The notes: generated by a model not told the origin, from the letters alone. A stretch of 64,000 bases of DNA from Pseudomonas sp. PSKL.D1 (GCF_028898945.1 NZ_CP118607.1:4698001-4762000); one strand, 5' to 3'. Positions 1 to 11,359 are shown, counted from the first letter of the stretch. Numbers and translations are program-made.

Positions 1-29
1 GCGGCTGCGATCGATGATCTGCGGGCGCA

Positions 30-1412
30 TCACACCACCGCAATCGCGGCCATCAGGCCGGTTTCCATGTGGTCGATGACATGGCAATGGAACATCCAGG
101 TGCCGGGGTTATCCGCCACCAAGGCCACCTGGGCGCGCTCGTTCTTCCCCAGCAGGTAGGTGTCAGTGAACCAGGGTTCGACAATCTTGTGGCGATTGGA
201 CGCGATCACCTTGAAACTCATGCCATGCAAATGGATCGGGTGCTGATACTGGGTCATGTTCTTCAACTCGAAGATGTAGCTCTTACCCTTCTGCAAGGTG
301 GCAATCGGCCGGTCGGCGCAGGTCTTGTCGGTAATGTCCCACGCCTGGCCATTGATCTGCCACAAGCTTGGCGGCTTACCGTTCTCGGTATTGACCGAAA
401 CCTTGCCCACCCATTCGAAATTGAAGTTGAGCTTTTCGGCATTCTCCAGGTCCGGCTCGGCCACTGGGTTGGGAGGAAGTGCTGGCGGCCAATCGCTTGG
501 CGTGTCATTGCTGGCCACCGAGCGCAGGGTGCCCAAGCGCACGAAACCGTCGCGCAGCGAAATTTCCTCACCGGCTTGGGGAATGCGCACGGCCAGGCAA
601 ATGCGCATGCCTGGCCCCAGCCAGTAATCGTCATCCAGCGGGCGCGGGGTAATCGGGTTGCCGTCCAGGGCATAGATGCGCGCTTCGCAGTTGCCCTTGA
701 GGTTGATGCGGTACGTCCAGGTATTGTCGAGATTGAGCAGCCTCAGCCGCACTACCTGCCCGGCTGGCAACTCAGTGACCGATTCGGGGTCGCCATTGAT
801 GGTAATCAGCCGCCCGGCGGTGCCATTGCGCGCCGCTTCCCGGGGGATGCTGAAAGGCAGCCAGGCGCCCTGCTCGTCTACGTGCCAGTTTTTCAGGCTG
901 AGCGTGCGTTCATGCTGAAAGCCCGTGGGCTCGCGCTCCTCGACGATCAGCGGGCCGACCAGGCCACGGCCCAGCTCTTCGGAGCTGCTGACATGCGGGT
1001 GATACCAGTAGCTGCCCGCGTCCGGTACACGGAACTTGTAGTCGAAGTACTCCCCGGGCTTGACCGGCAATTGCGACACGTAGGGCACACCGTCCATTTC
1101 AAGCGGCAGGCGGATGCCGTGCCAGTGGATAGTGGTTTCTACCGGCAGGTGATTGATAAAGCGCACCCGCAGCCATTCGCCCTGGCGCACTCGCAGCTCC
1201 GTGCCGGGCGCAGACGGCCCGAATGCCCAGGCTTCGGTCTTGAACCCAGGCACCAGCTCGACATCCAGCGGCGCGGCAATCAGCTCGTAGTCGTGCCCGG
1301 CATTTTCGTCCTCGACCTTGCCCATCCAGTAACGTGCGGCGCCCCCGGCGCCCAGGCCAACCACAACCAGGCCGGTCAGGCCTTTGAGCATTTGTCGACG
1401 GGTGAAGGACAT
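30..1412 (-). CDS. cumA: CumA-like multicopper oxidase (Tat-exported)
   Basis: A 460-residue three-domain multicopper oxidase. It starts with a twin-arginine signal (TRRQMLKG, residues 4-11) and a hydrophobic glycine-rich stretch to about residue 27, so export to the periplasm folded and copper-loaded is expected. The copper ligands are visible: HWHG near 96-99, HPH near 138-140, HPIHLHG near 405, and the type-1/type-3 cluster HCHVIDHMETGL close to the C-terminus. Such enzymes couple four one-electron oxidations to reduction of O2 to water. CumA of P. putida was proposed to act in Mn(II) oxidation, but its physiological role is disputed. The ATG at 1412 is chosen over one nine codons upstream because GAGG lies about 10 bases before it and the Tat motif follows at once. 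Family call secure; gene name likely. Confidence 0.85.
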   Translation of the reverse strand: MSFTRRQMLKGLTGLVVVGLGAGGAARYWMGKVEDENAGHDYELIAAPLDVELVPGFKTEAWAFGPSAPGTELRVRQGEWLRVRFINHLPVETTIHWHGIRLPLEMDGVPYVSQLPVKPGEYFDYKFRVPDAGSYWYHPHVSSSEELGRGLVGPLIVEEREPTGFQHERTLSLKNWHVDEQGAWLPFSIPREAARNGTAGRLITINGDPESVTELPAGQVVRLRLLNLDNTWTYRINLKGNCEARIYALDGNPITPRPLDDDYWLGPGMRICLAVRIPQAGEEISLRDGFVRLGTLRSVASNDTPSDWPPALPPNPVAEPDLENAEKLNFNFEWVGKVSVNTENGKPPSLWQINGQAWDITDKTCADRPIATLQKGKSYIFELKNMTQYQHPIHLHGMSFKVIASNRHKIVEPWFTDTYLLGKNERAQVALVADNPGTWMFHCHVIDHMETGLMAAIAVV

Positions 1413-2106
1413 CGGTGCGGGTACCTCGTTTCTGCGCAATCAGCCTGCCAGCAGGGCTGGCGATGAAGGGCGAATACGATACACCTGCAAATGGGAAATA
1501 TTAAGTGAAGGATTGTCGCAAGATTGTCTGCCTGATCGAACTCAGCTAGCTATTATCCATCCATTGCTCGATCGAGTCGCCACTCTTCATCTGCACATTC
1601 GCCAAGCCCTGACGCCCGAGCACAACCCGCCGGGAGCGGATCTGCGTCAGCACTTCACCCCGGCATTGCGAGCCTTCAACAAATTGTGTGGCGCTGACTG
1701 CTTCCTGACGGTGGCCAGCGGCAGCCATACTTACCTGACACTCGCAGGGCTGAATCGCGATGGCTCGCCCCTCGCCCTTCCTGCCAATGCGCGACGAGAC
1801 GCGCTGCGCACTTCTGCAGCGGGCAAGGTTTTGCTAGCCAACAACCCCGAACTCGCTCGCCAAGCCCAGCGCGTGGCGCCGCTGGACCATGCTTTGGAGC
1901 AGGAGTTGTTACTGGTCGCCGAACAAGGCTTTGCCTTCGATGTGCAGACGGCTCTCAAGGATTTGAACTGCTTGGCCATTCCGTTACGCCACAACGGCAA
2001 GGTAGTGGGCGCTCTGGGCACCACCGGTGCACCAGATGACCTCGAGCGAACGGCTATTACAGCACAGGTCGGCTTGCCCGTGCTGACTTGCTCAGAGAGT
2101 CCCTGA
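1384..2106 (+). pseudogene. Truncated IclR-family regulator (effector domain only)
   Basis: From about 1546 the reading frame encodes an IclR C-terminal effector-binding domain. Recognisable blocks are TSAAGKVLLAN (about residues 143-153), GFAFDVQTALKDLNCLAIPLR and VVGALGTTGAP, in the usual order. No winged-helix DNA-binding domain precedes it: the frame runs back into the start of the divergent oxidase gene, leaving only about 100 bases between that gene and the domain. The first ATG (1384) lies inside cumA on the opposite strand, and residues 1-55 look like non-coding translation. I see no good ribosome-binding site. The simplest reading is a remnant left by deletion of the 5' half of an iclR-type gene; a stand-alone effector-binding protein is possible but less likely. 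Stop at 2104-2106. Confidence 0.55.
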
Positions 2107-2111
2107 CGCTG

Positions 2112-2411
2112 CTATTTTAGTAATTCTCGAAAATATTTTAGCGCTGGGGTTTCCCCGCCCGTAATCTCGATCGAAAATTTAGCGTAAGCCTCTTCAAGCT
2201 CGCCGTATTGTTGAAGGTTTCTTTCTGTAAAACGATAGCGGCCTGGTACCGCGCCTACCTCAATGGGCTCTGTCACGTTCCCTGTCTTGGCATTCTCGAG
2301 TAGCTGCTTCAAATCGGCATGGAGCGCTATGGCTTCAGGGTCTATTTTCGAGTGGATATTTAATTGCTCTTCGAGATGCAGTGCCGTTTTTTTTAACTCA
2401 ATGATATTCAT
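2112..2411 (-). CDS. Small acidic protein, probable immunity protein of the adjacent toxin
   Basis: A 99-residue cytosolic protein rich in Glu, Leu and Lys, with no signal peptide or membrane segment. I recognise no named family. It begins MNIIELKKTALHLEEQ and ends EITGGETPALKYFRELLK. The ATG at 2411 has AGGA 8-9 bases upstream and is preferred over an in-frame ATG 14 codons earlier that lacks a site. It lies 2 bases downstream of the broken toxin gene on the same strand, the usual place for a cognate immunity gene in polymorphic-toxin cassettes. The reading frame is intact although the toxin frame is not. The immunity role is inferred from position and size only. Confidence 0.55.
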   Translation of the reverse strand: MNIIELKKTALHLEEQLNIHSKIDPEAIALHADLKQLLENAKTGNVTEPIEVGAVPGRYRFTERNLQQYGELEEAYAKFSIEITGGETPALKYFRELLK

Positions 2412-2413
2412 GA

Positions 2414-3880
2414 TTAATTTCCTATTAAACCTATGGGCCTTGCTGGAGCCCAAAGCCCTCGATTTGGGACGACATACTGCATGGCACCTCCCGTGCGTTC
2501 TATGATACCACCCAGTTCCGTGGTGGGGGCAATCTCACTTATATACACTCTTGCAGGTGCCAAAGGCGTGATTTCATAAATCGTATATTTCGATCCCTCG
2601 CTAACGACCGGAAGGCCGAACACATCAGCCAGGGACCGTTGCGAACTGGCGGCTTTTTTAAATTCTTCGTAACTCGTGAAGTAAGGTGAGAATTTAGGCT
2701 CACTACCACCTTCCACTACGATCTTTATGAGGGGTTGGTTAACCACTTTACTAATGGGAAGTTCTTTGCCAGAGGCTAGTTGCCCCCTGACACGTTCGTA
2801 AATTACGTCGGCCGATTTTGTGGGATCTGCTGCCGCCGCCTCTTTAAAGTAGTTTATACCTTCTTCAGTCTTGAGGTATTTCTCTATATCTTCCGCCTTC
2901 ACACCCAGCGGTTCAAACGTTGTAGTGCCATTAATTTGTTTTTCCAGCGGAACAAAATCTTTGTCCAGCTTTCCGTAGTGCTCTCTCATCAATTCAATTT
3001 CAGGCTCTACTGTTTTGAACCGCGATATGTCCTCAGTACGCAAGCCCGGCTCCGCGAGAATGCTGCGCTCATTCTTGGCCAACCACTCAGCAAATTTTTT
3101 GTTCCGAATATCCGCCTGAAGCCGAGCACTGCGCGTCGCAATGCTTTCCACGCTGCCCACAACGCTGGCTTTCATCTGGCCGCGAGTCAGGTAGGTAACG
3201 ATGGCAGTGAGCAGCAACAACACCAACTGCTCCTGTCCACGTGCCAATTGCCGTGCAGCGCGCTCGGTGCGCTCTTGAATTAGCGCCGCTGAACCACCGG
3301 AGGGATCAAGCCCCGCAGGCTTCACGCCATCTTCAGCGGTCCATGCAGTGGCAAGACCTTCCTGCAACGTGGACAGGCAAGCCGGTAGCCCTTCGTAAAA
3401 ATATTCAGCGATGGCGGCCAAGCCCAAGCCCATAAGAATCAGGTTGCCGACTTGAAAACCGATGCCGCTGCCCACCATCGTACCGGGCAACGCGCCCACC
3501 CCAAATGCCAGTGAACCAGCGGCGCCGCCGGCAGCGCCAAACACTGCAACGCTGCCCCCCAGAATCATCACCACTTCTTGAACCAGCTTGAGCAGCGTCG
3601 GCAGAATTTCAGCGATGTTGATTGACGCCCACTTGCGTGAGAGCTCCATCTGCATAATCGGGTAGGACAACGCCATGGCTTGCCGAACGTTGTCGATCCG
3701 GTGACCTCCTAGGGCGCCATAAGCATGACTGGCACTGTTGCTGAGGCGACGGGTGAAACCGTCCCAACTGTCATGCGCACTTTGCCAACCGCTGCTCGCG
3801 CTCTGGTTAAGCTCGCTGAATTTTTAGTCCAGGTTTCGTTCAATTTCGTCCCAACTAGGGACGCGGGCTAAAAGGTCCAT
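2414..3880 (-). pseudogene. Polymorphic toxin (DUF6861-like) with in-frame stop at codon 19
   Basis: Read from ATG 3880 the frame encodes MDLLARVPSWDEIERNLD, then TAA (3826-3824), then continues open for 469 codons in the same frame to 2414. The sequence just after the stop (KFSELNQSASSGWQSAHDSW) is plainly coding and continues into the longest open part, so a single-base nonsense change is likely. The N-terminal region (to about residue 200 of the restored protein) has long Gly/Ala-rich hydrophobic segments like the DUF6861 region of Pseudomonas secreted effectors, recalled from memory. The C-terminal ~150 residues look like a separate toxin module ending in GGAMQYVVPNRGLW, reminiscent of the GG-x-x-Q element of NAD-consuming TNT-like toxins (tentative). 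No good Shine-Dalgarno is seen at 3880 or at the internal ATG 3676. Immediately upstream is an IS remnant that may have removed the native 5' region. Confidence 0.6.
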
Positions 3881-3883
3881 TTT

Positions 3884-4030
3884 CTATATCACTGTCCTTG
3901 GGTGGAAAGCACGACAGGCCCCGACGAGCCTTGTCGCCTGGCGCTTGATCACGCGAAAGGGATGCTCAACTTTCGCCCGTGTCTGCGTTTTGACCTTCTC
4001 GATCTAACGTTTGGCTTTGTAGAGAATACC
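3884..4030 (-). mobile_element. IS5-family transposase C-terminal remnant
   Basis: On the minus strand 4003-3884 encodes IEKVKTQTRAKVEHPFRVIK and then RQ, the conserved segment around the last catalytic glutamate of IS5-type transposases, followed by an unrelated tail and stop. The preceding in-frame codons (GILYKAKR, 4030-4007) are separated from it by a TAG, so the copy is dead. I find no complete transposase and no terminal inverted repeats. The remnant ends 4 bases before the start of the broken toxin gene, suggesting insertion or recombination at that gene's 5' side. Confidence 0.7.
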
Positions 4031-4144
4031 GCGGCCAGACGACCGCCTTCATCCTTATGGCGTTAGATGCAGTCAGTACCCCGTACCATGCCACATGAAC
4101 ATCGTGCTTGGCGATGCAGGACGCTACCCGAATTTGCCAGACCC
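4031..4144. other. Non-coding interval between IS remnant and guaA terminator
   Basis: No convincing gene. Short stretches may be further decayed insertion-sequence DNA, but I could not align them confidently to a transposase on either strand. Confidence 0.4.
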
Positions 4145-4180
4145 AAAAAGCCGAAAGCCCGCAATTACGCGGGCTTTCGG
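4145..4180 (-). terminator. Rho-independent terminator of guaBA
   Basis: A 12-bp perfect stem (CCGAAAGCCCGC with its complement) and 6-base loop, followed on the minus strand by CTTTTTGG. It sits 44 bases past the guaA stop. Confidence 0.85.
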
Positions 4181-4223
4181 GGTGTTTCTTGCCACTTGGT
4201 GCCGGCCTATGCCGGACGCGGGA

Positions 4224-5801
4224 TCATTCCCACTCGATAGTGGCAGGCGGCTTGCTCGACACGTCGTAAGTCACGCGGGAGATACCGTCGATTTCGTTGA
4301 TGATACGGCCGCTGACAGTCTCCAGCAGTTCGTACGGCAGGTGTGCCCAACGCGCGGTCATGAAGTCCACGGTCTCGACAGCACGCAGGGCCACGACCCA
4401 GGCGTAGCGACGGCCGTCGCCGACGACACCCACCGATTTAACCGGCTGGAACACCACGAACGCCTGGCTGGTCTTGTGGTACCAGTCGGCCTTGCGCAGT
4501 TCTTCGATGAAGATGTGGTCGGCGCGACGCAGGATGTCGGCGTATTCCTTCTTCACTTCACCCAGAATGCGCACGCCCAGGCCCGGGCCCGGGAACGGGT
4601 GGCGGTAGACCATGTCGTACGGCAGGCCCAGCTCCAGGCCGATCTTGCGCACTTCGTCCTTGAACAGCTCACGCAGTGGCTCGACCAGCTTGAGGTTCAT
4701 TTCCTCTGGCAGGCCGCCAACGTTGTGGTGCGACTTGATCACGTGGGCCTTGCCGCTCTTGGCGCCGGCCGATTCGATCACGTCAGGGTAGATGGTGCCC
4801 TGGGCGAGGAACTGGATGTTTTCCAGCTTGCTGGCTTCGGCATCGAACACGTCGATGAAGGTGCGACCGATGATTTTGCGCTTCTTCTCCGGGTCGGCTT
4901 CGCCTTCCAGGTTATCGAGGAACTGCTTCTCGGCGTCGGCACGGATCACCTTGACGCCCATGTTCTCTTTGAACATGGCCATCACCTGGTCACCTTCGTG
5001 CAGGCGCAGCAGGCCGTTGTCGACGAATACGCAGGTCAGCTGATCGCCGATGGCGCGGTGCAGCAGTGCGGCAACCACCGAGCTGTCGACGCCGCCGGAC
5101 AAGCCCAGCAGAACGTTGGCCGAGCCGACTTGCGCACGCACTTGGGCGATGGCGTCTTCGACGATGTTGGACGCAGTCCACAGGGCTTCACAGCCGCAGA
5201 TGTCCTGCACGAAGCGGGACAGGATGCGACCACCTTGCTTGGTGTGGGTCACTTCCGGGTGGAACTGCACGCCGTAGTAGCCCAGCGCGTCGTCGTACAT
5301 GCCGGCAATCGGGCAGCTCGGGGTGCTGGCCAGCACGTGGAAGTTGGCTGGCATCTGGGTGACTTTGTCACCGTGGCTCATCCACACGTCCAGGCCCAGT
5401 ACGCCGTCATCGTCGACGTGGTCTTCGATGCCGTCCAGCAGGCGGCTCTTGCCGACTACGTCCACGCGGGCATAGCCGAACTCACGCAGGTCGGACCCTT
5501 CAACCTTGCCGCCCATCTGCTCGGCCATGGTCTGCATGCCGTAGCAGATGCCCAGCACCGGGACTTTCAGGTCGAACACGGCTTGTGGGGCGCGCGGGCT
5601 GTTGGCTTCGTGAACAGACTCTGGGCCGCCGGCCAGGATGATACCGCGCGGGTTGAATTCGCGGATCGCTTCATCGTCCATGTCGAACGGATGCAGTTCA
5701 CAGTACACGCCGATTTCGCGCACGCGGCGGGCGATCAGCTGGGTGTACTGGGAACCGAAATCGAGGATCAGGATGCGGTGAGCGTGAATGTCGAGGGCCA
5801 T
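4224..5801 (-). CDS. guaA: GMP synthase (glutamine-hydrolysing)
   Basis: A 525-residue enzyme of full family length. It amidates XMP to GMP with ATP and glutamine, the last step of GMP synthesis, in the cytosol. The N-terminal class I amidotransferase domain shows [15 protein letters not shown], the nucleophile motif GICYGMQ near residue 85, and GVQFHPEV near 170. The ATP pyrophosphatase domain has the P-loop [11 protein letters not shown] near residue 230, and the C-terminal dimerisation domain ends in KPPATIEWE. It follows guaB by 78 bases on the same strand in the usual guaBA order, and a strong terminator closes the unit. Confidence 0.98.
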   Translation of the reverse strand: MALDIHAHRILILDFGSQYTQLIARRVREIGVYCELHPFDMDDEAIREFNPRGIILAGGPESVHEANSPRAPQAVFDLKVPVLGICYGMQTMAEQMGGKVEGSDLREFGYARVDVVGKSRLLDGIEDHVDDDGVLGLDVWMSHGDKVTQMPANFHVLASTPSCPIAGMYDDALGYYGVQFHPEVTHTKQGGRILSRFVQDICGCEALWTASNIVEDAIAQVRAQVGSANVLLGLSGGVDSSVVAALLHRAIGDQLTCVFVDNGLLRLHEGDQVMAMFKENMGVKVIRADAEKQFLDNLEGEADPEKKRKIIGRTFIDVFDAEASKLENIQFLAQGTIYPDVIESAGAKSGKAHVIKSHHNVGGLPEEMNLKLVEPLRELFKDEVRKIGLELGLPYDMVYRHPFPGPGLGVRILGEVKKEYADILRRADHIFIEELRKADWYHKTSQAFVVFQPVKSVGVVGDGRRYAWVVALRAVETVDFMTARWAHLPYELLETVSGRIINEIDGISRVTYDVSSKPPATIEWE

Positions 5802-5879
5802 GACTCAATCTCGTCAGTGGAAATCGGAAACGACACGGGGCTGTCATGACAGCCCCGCTTGCTAGTGTTGCTTGAAGCC

Positions 5880-7993
<2,114 letters not shown>

Positions 7994-8040
7994 GAACGGT
8001 GCAGGGCCTGCGAACTTCGATATTGGTGCAATTCTACCGC

Positions 8041-8796
8041 TCAGCCGCTCAGGTAGCGACCTATCAGCGCCAGGCCGCTGGCCAACACTAGCCAGGTGAC
8101 CAGCCGTACAAAGGCCTCGCGGGACAGTTTCAGGGTCAACCGCCGCCCGACCCAGAGCCCCAGGCACATAACCGGCAACAGGCAGCCAGCCAGCAACAGC
8201 AGGCTGCTGTCGGCGTAAACACCCGCAATGAGGAACAGCGACAGACGCACAATGGTGCTGCAGCTGATCAAGGCGCTCTGGGTAGCGCGCACGTGTTCTT
8301 TGATATCCAGCCGCGCGCTGAGGTAGATCGCATAAAGGAAGCCGCCACTGCCGAACAACGCCCCGAACAGCCCGCCGACCGTGCCCATCGGTATTGCCCA
8401 GGTACTTGAAAGCCTGGCCGGCCGCACCTTCACCGCCAAGCCATAGATCGCGTAGGCGGTCACGAACAACCCCATCAACAGCAACAGCAGGTCGGATTTG
8501 AGATGCAGCAGGAAAATCACGCCCAGTGTGCAGCCCAGCGCCATGCACGGCAGAAGGCGGAGTAACTCGCTGCGCACCACGTCACGACGCGACGGCAGCA
8601 GGTTGCCGAAAGCCGCCACGAAGTCCAGCAGCACCAGCAACGGGATGATGCGCGACAGCGGCATGAAGTGGATGAGCACGGGGCCTGCCACCAGCGCGGT
8701 GCCGAAACCGGCGATACCGAAGACGATGTAGGCACAGGCGATGGCGAAGAAGATGCAAAACCAGTCGAAGACAGCGAACGAAAGCTGGGCGAGCAT
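8041..8796 (-). CDS. TauE/SafE-family membrane exporter
   Basis: A 251-residue integral membrane protein with about eight hydrophobic segments in the two-repeat layout of the TauE/SafE (DUF81) family. The family exports sulfite, sulfoacetate or related organosulfur anions; the substrate here is unknown. Typical elements are the N-terminal GIAGFGTALVAGP and the repeat-two GGLFGALFGSGGFLYAIYLS. ATG 8796 (MLAQLSF) is preferred to one nine codons upstream because hydrophobic sequence begins immediately. It is divergent from xseA and shares a 113-base intergenic region with it. Confidence 0.85.
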   Translation of the reverse strand: MLAQLSFAVFDWFCIFFAIACAYIVFGIAGFGTALVAGPVLIHFMPLSRIIPLLVLLDFVAAFGNLLPSRRDVVRSELLRLLPCMALGCTLGVIFLLHLKSDLLLLLMGLFVTAYAIYGLAVKVRPARLSSTWAIPMGTVGGLFGALFGSGGFLYAIYLSARLDIKEHVRATQSALISCSTIVRLSLFLIAGVYADSSLLLLAGCLLPVMCLGLWVGRRLTLKLSREAFVRLVTWLVLASGLALIGRYLSG

Positions 8797-8909
8797 GGTG
8801 CGATTTCCAAAGGCAGTGCGCACAGGTTAGGCCATCTTTCCCGGCCTCATGCATAAATGCTCACACAACGAAACAGACAACCCGGCATCACTCCATTAAG
8901 ATGCCCACC

Positions 8910-10289
8910 ATGATCAAAGACCCCTTCGAACGCCTCGGCCTGGACCGCGAAGTCCTTACCGTCAGCCAACTCAACGGCCGCGCCCGGGTGCTGCTGGAAG
9001 ATGTGTTCCGTAGCGTCTGGGTAGAAGGCGAAATTTCCAACCTCGCCCGCCCGGCCTCCGGCCACATGTATTTCACCCTAAAGGACAGCGGTGCCCAGGT
9101 GCGCTGCGCGTTGTTCCGGCAAAACGCCCTGCGCGTGCGCCAGGCCCTGCGCGATGGCCTGGCGGTGCGGGTGCGTGGCAAGGTTTCGCTGTTTGAAGGG
9201 CGCGGCGACTATCAGCTGATCCTCGATACCGTCGAACCTGCCGGTGACGGTGCGCTGCGCCTGGCCTTCGAGGCGCTGAAGGAAAAGCTCGGCGCCGAAG
9301 GCTTGTTCAGCACCGAGCGCAAAAAACCGCTGCCAGCCCATCCGCAACGCATCGGCATCATCACCTCGCCCACCGGCGCTGTGATCCGCGACATCATCAG
9401 CGTATTCCGCCGCCGTGCGCCACAGGTAGAACTGAACCTGATCCCGACTGCCGTCCAGGGCCGCGAAGCCATCAACCAGATCGTCCGCGCCCTGCAGCAG
9501 GCCGACCGCATGGGCTTCGATGCACTGATCCTCGCCCGCGGTGGTGGCTCGCTCGAAGACTTGTGGTGTTTCAACGAAGAAGCCGTTGCCCGTGCGGTGG
9601 CAGCCTGCGTCACGCCCATCGTCAGCGCCGTGGGCCATGAAACTGATGTGTCTATCAGCGACTTCGTGGCTGACGTTCGTGCGCCGACGCCGTCAGCCGC
9701 CGCCGAGCTGCTGGCCCCGGACAATAGTGGCCTGCAGCAACAGCTCGAGAGCCTGCAGCGGCGCCTGCTGCTGCGCATGCGCAATCGCCTGGCTCACGAT
9801 CACCTGCGCCTGGACTCACTGACCCGGCGCCTGCGTCACCCCGGCGAGCGCTTGCGCCAACAAGCCCAACGCCTGGATGACCTGGACATGCGCTTGCGCC
9901 GGGCCTTCATGCTCAACCTGAACCAGCGCCGCGAGCGCCTGGCGCGGCTGGAGACACGCCTTGCAGCCCAGCACCCGGGGCGCAACCTGAAACTGCTCGG
10001 GCAGCGCCTGGACAGCCTTGCCGAACGCCTGCCACGGGCGATGCGCGAGGTCATCAAAGACCGTCGCCAGCGTTTTCAGGCGCAATTGCAGACGCTGCAG
10101 GTGGTCAGCCCGCTGGCGACACTGGCTCGCGGCTACAGCATCCTGCTCGACGAACAAGGCAATGCCATCCGTAGCGCTGAACAAACGCGCAACGGCCAAC
10201 GACTGACCGCCCGCCTCAACGAAGGCGAACTGCAAGTGCGGGTCGAGGACAACCACCTGACCCCGGTCACTCTCTCCTTACTGGACTGA
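8910..10289 (+). CDS. xseA: Exodeoxyribonuclease VII large subunit
   Basis: A 459-residue catalytic subunit of exonuclease VII, which degrades single-stranded DNA in both directions with XseB. An N-terminal OB fold (LTVSQLNGRARVLLEDVF onward, to about 105) is followed by the nuclease domain with PQRIGIITSPTGAVIRDI, ILARGGGSLEDLWCFN and SAVGHETD(V)SISDFVADVRAPTPSAAAELLAP split across about 140-270. A long Arg/Leu-rich coiled coil and a C-terminal segment (LARGYSILLDE) complete it. ATG 8910 gives the family length; an ATG three codons earlier (8901) cannot be excluded, and neither has a strong ribosome site. The M23 peptidase gene begins three bases after the stop. Confidence 0.95.
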   Translation: MIKDPFERLGLDREVLTVSQLNGRARVLLEDVFRSVWVEGEISNLARPASGHMYFTLKDSGAQVRCALFRQNALRVRQALRDGLAVRVRGKVSLFEGRGDYQLILDTVEPAGDGALRLAFEALKEKLGAEGLFSTERKKPLPAHPQRIGIITSPTGAVIRDIISVFRRRAPQVELNLIPTAVQGREAINQIVRALQQADRMGFDALILARGGGSLEDLWCFNEEAVARAVAACVTPIVSAVGHETDVSISDFVADVRAPTPSAAAELLAPDNSGLQQQLESLQRRLLLRMRNRLAHDHLRLDSLTRRLRHPGERLRQQAQRLDDLDMRLRRAFMLNLNQRRERLARLETRLAAQHPGRNLKLLGQRLDSLAERLPRAMREVIKDRRQRFQAQLQTLQVVSPLATLARGYSILLDEQGNAIRSAEQTRNGQRLTARLNEGELQVRVEDNHLTPVTLSLLD

Positions 10290-10292
10290 TAA

Positions 10293-11120
10293 ATGCCCCG
10301 CCTGATCGCCCCCCTGCTCGCCCTCTCCCTCTTGTTGCTGGCTGGCGGCGCCCAGGCCAGCTACATCACCCGCACACTGAACAAACCGGTACCCGGCGGC
10401 GTGGCGGTGGTCGACCTCGGCCCGGCAGCCGCCGCGCCAAGCGCACGCTTTGACGGCAAGCCGGTGCTGGTCGTGAAGGAGCAAAACAACTGGCTGGCGA
10501 TTGTGGGGATTCCGCTGACCCAGAAACCCGGTACCGCCGTAGTGACCCAAGGTGGCCGCAACCTGACATTCAGCGTGGGCAGCAAGAAGTACCCCGAGCA
10601 GCGCATCACCCTGAAGAATACGCGCCAGGTCAACCCGAACCCGGCAGACCTCAAGCGCATCGACCGCGAACTGGCCGAGCAGATTGCCGCTTACCGCAGC
10701 TTCAGCCCTAACCTGCCGAGCAACCTGATCCTCGACAAGCCGGTCAACGGGCCACTGTCGAGCAAGTTTGGTGTGCGCCGTTTCTTTAATGGTGAAGAGC
10801 GCAACCCGCACGCGGGGCTGGACTTCGCAGTGCCCGCGGGCACACCGATCAAGACCCCGGCCAACGGCAAGGTGATTCTGGTCGGGGATTACTTCTTCAA
10901 TGGCCGCACCGTGTTCGTCGATCATGGCCAAGGCTTTATCAGCATGTTCTGCCATATGTCGAAGATTGATGTGAGCGTGGGGCAGCAACTGCGCCGGGGC
11001 GAGGTGGTCGGGCGTGTGGGGTCGACCGGGCGCGCGACCGGGCCACATATGCACTGGAACGTGAGCTTGAACGACGCGCGGGTGGATCCGGCGATTTTCA
11101 TTGGGGCGTTCCAACCCTGA
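10293..11120 (+). CDS. Periplasmic M23-family metallopeptidase
   Basis: A 275-residue secreted protein with a signal peptide of about 22 residues ending AGGAQA. An N-terminal beta-rich region is followed by a LytM/M23 domain from about residue 148. The zinc-ligand motifs are present: NPHAGLDFA (HxxxD) near 170 and GPHMHWNVS (HxH) near 250, so it should be an active peptidoglycan endopeptidase rather than a degenerate EnvC-type activator. It starts three bases after xseA stops, so the two are probably co-transcribed, a conserved arrangement without obvious functional logic. A REP pair follows. Confidence 0.9.
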   Translation: MPRLIAPLLALSLLLLAGGAQASYITRTLNKPVPGGVAVVDLGPAAAAPSARFDGKPVLVVKEQNNWLAIVGIPLTQKPGTAVVTQGGRNLTFSVGSKKYPEQRITLKNTRQVNPNPADLKRIDRELAEQIAAYRSFSPNLPSNLILDKPVNGPLSSKFGVRRFFNGEERNPHAGLDFAVPAGTPIKTPANGKVILVGDYFFNGRTVFVDHGQGFISMFCHMSKIDVSVGQQLRRGEVVGRVGSTGRATGPHMHWNVSLNDARVDPAIFIGAFQP

Positions 11121-11127
11121 AACAGCG

Positions 11128-11194
11128 CTGCCCCTTCGCGGATAAATCCGCTCCTGCAGGCCTGTAGGAGCGGATTTATCCGCGATGGGGGCAG
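11128..11194. repeat. REP pair (inverted), copy 1
   Basis: Two inverted copies of GCGGATAAATCCGCTCCT (core with CTGCAGG/CCTGTAGG ends), embedded in an outer CTGCCCC/GGGGCAG inverted repeat, 3' of the M23 gene. The same core recurs at about 37.1, 45.4 and 55.7 kb. Confidence 0.8.
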
Positions 11195-11330
11195 CACAGG
11201 TCAACTGCTTCCCATGTCTTGCGCCTTCGAAAAACACTGCGCAACAAAAAGACCACATCCATAAAAAGTAAGCCACAAAATCTCGCCATGGCGACTTTTT
11301 TAAGCATTCCTCTCAATTTTCTCCAAACGC

Positions 11331-11359
11331 TTGCCATCCCCCACCCCACTGGTTAGGGT
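11331..11359 (+). promoter_or_regulatory. Candidate sigma-70 promoter of leuA
   Basis: TTGCCA (11331-11336), 17 bases, then TAGGGT (11354-11359). The implied start point is about 11366, directly at the leader ORF's ATG (11367). Inferred from motif and spacing only. Confidence 0.5.

Noticed and set aside
69..1466. 465-codon plus-strand ORF antisense to the multicopper oxidase gene
   Set aside because: Composition is that of a GC-rich shadow frame (His/Val/Gln-rich, no domains); the minus-strand protein has all copper motifs.
3676..3680. Internal ATG 3676 as the true toxin start
   Set aside because: No ribosome site, and coding-like sequence in the same frame continues upstream to the stop codon at 3824-3826 and beyond it.
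4098..4150. Plus-strand GDAG-like peptide near 4120 as another transposase fragment
   Set aside because: Only four residues match and the orientation is opposite to the certain IS5 remnant; coincidence is likely.
4095..5849. 584-codon ORF opposite guaA
   Set aside because: Mirror frame of guaA; no recognisable domain; it runs through the guaA terminator.
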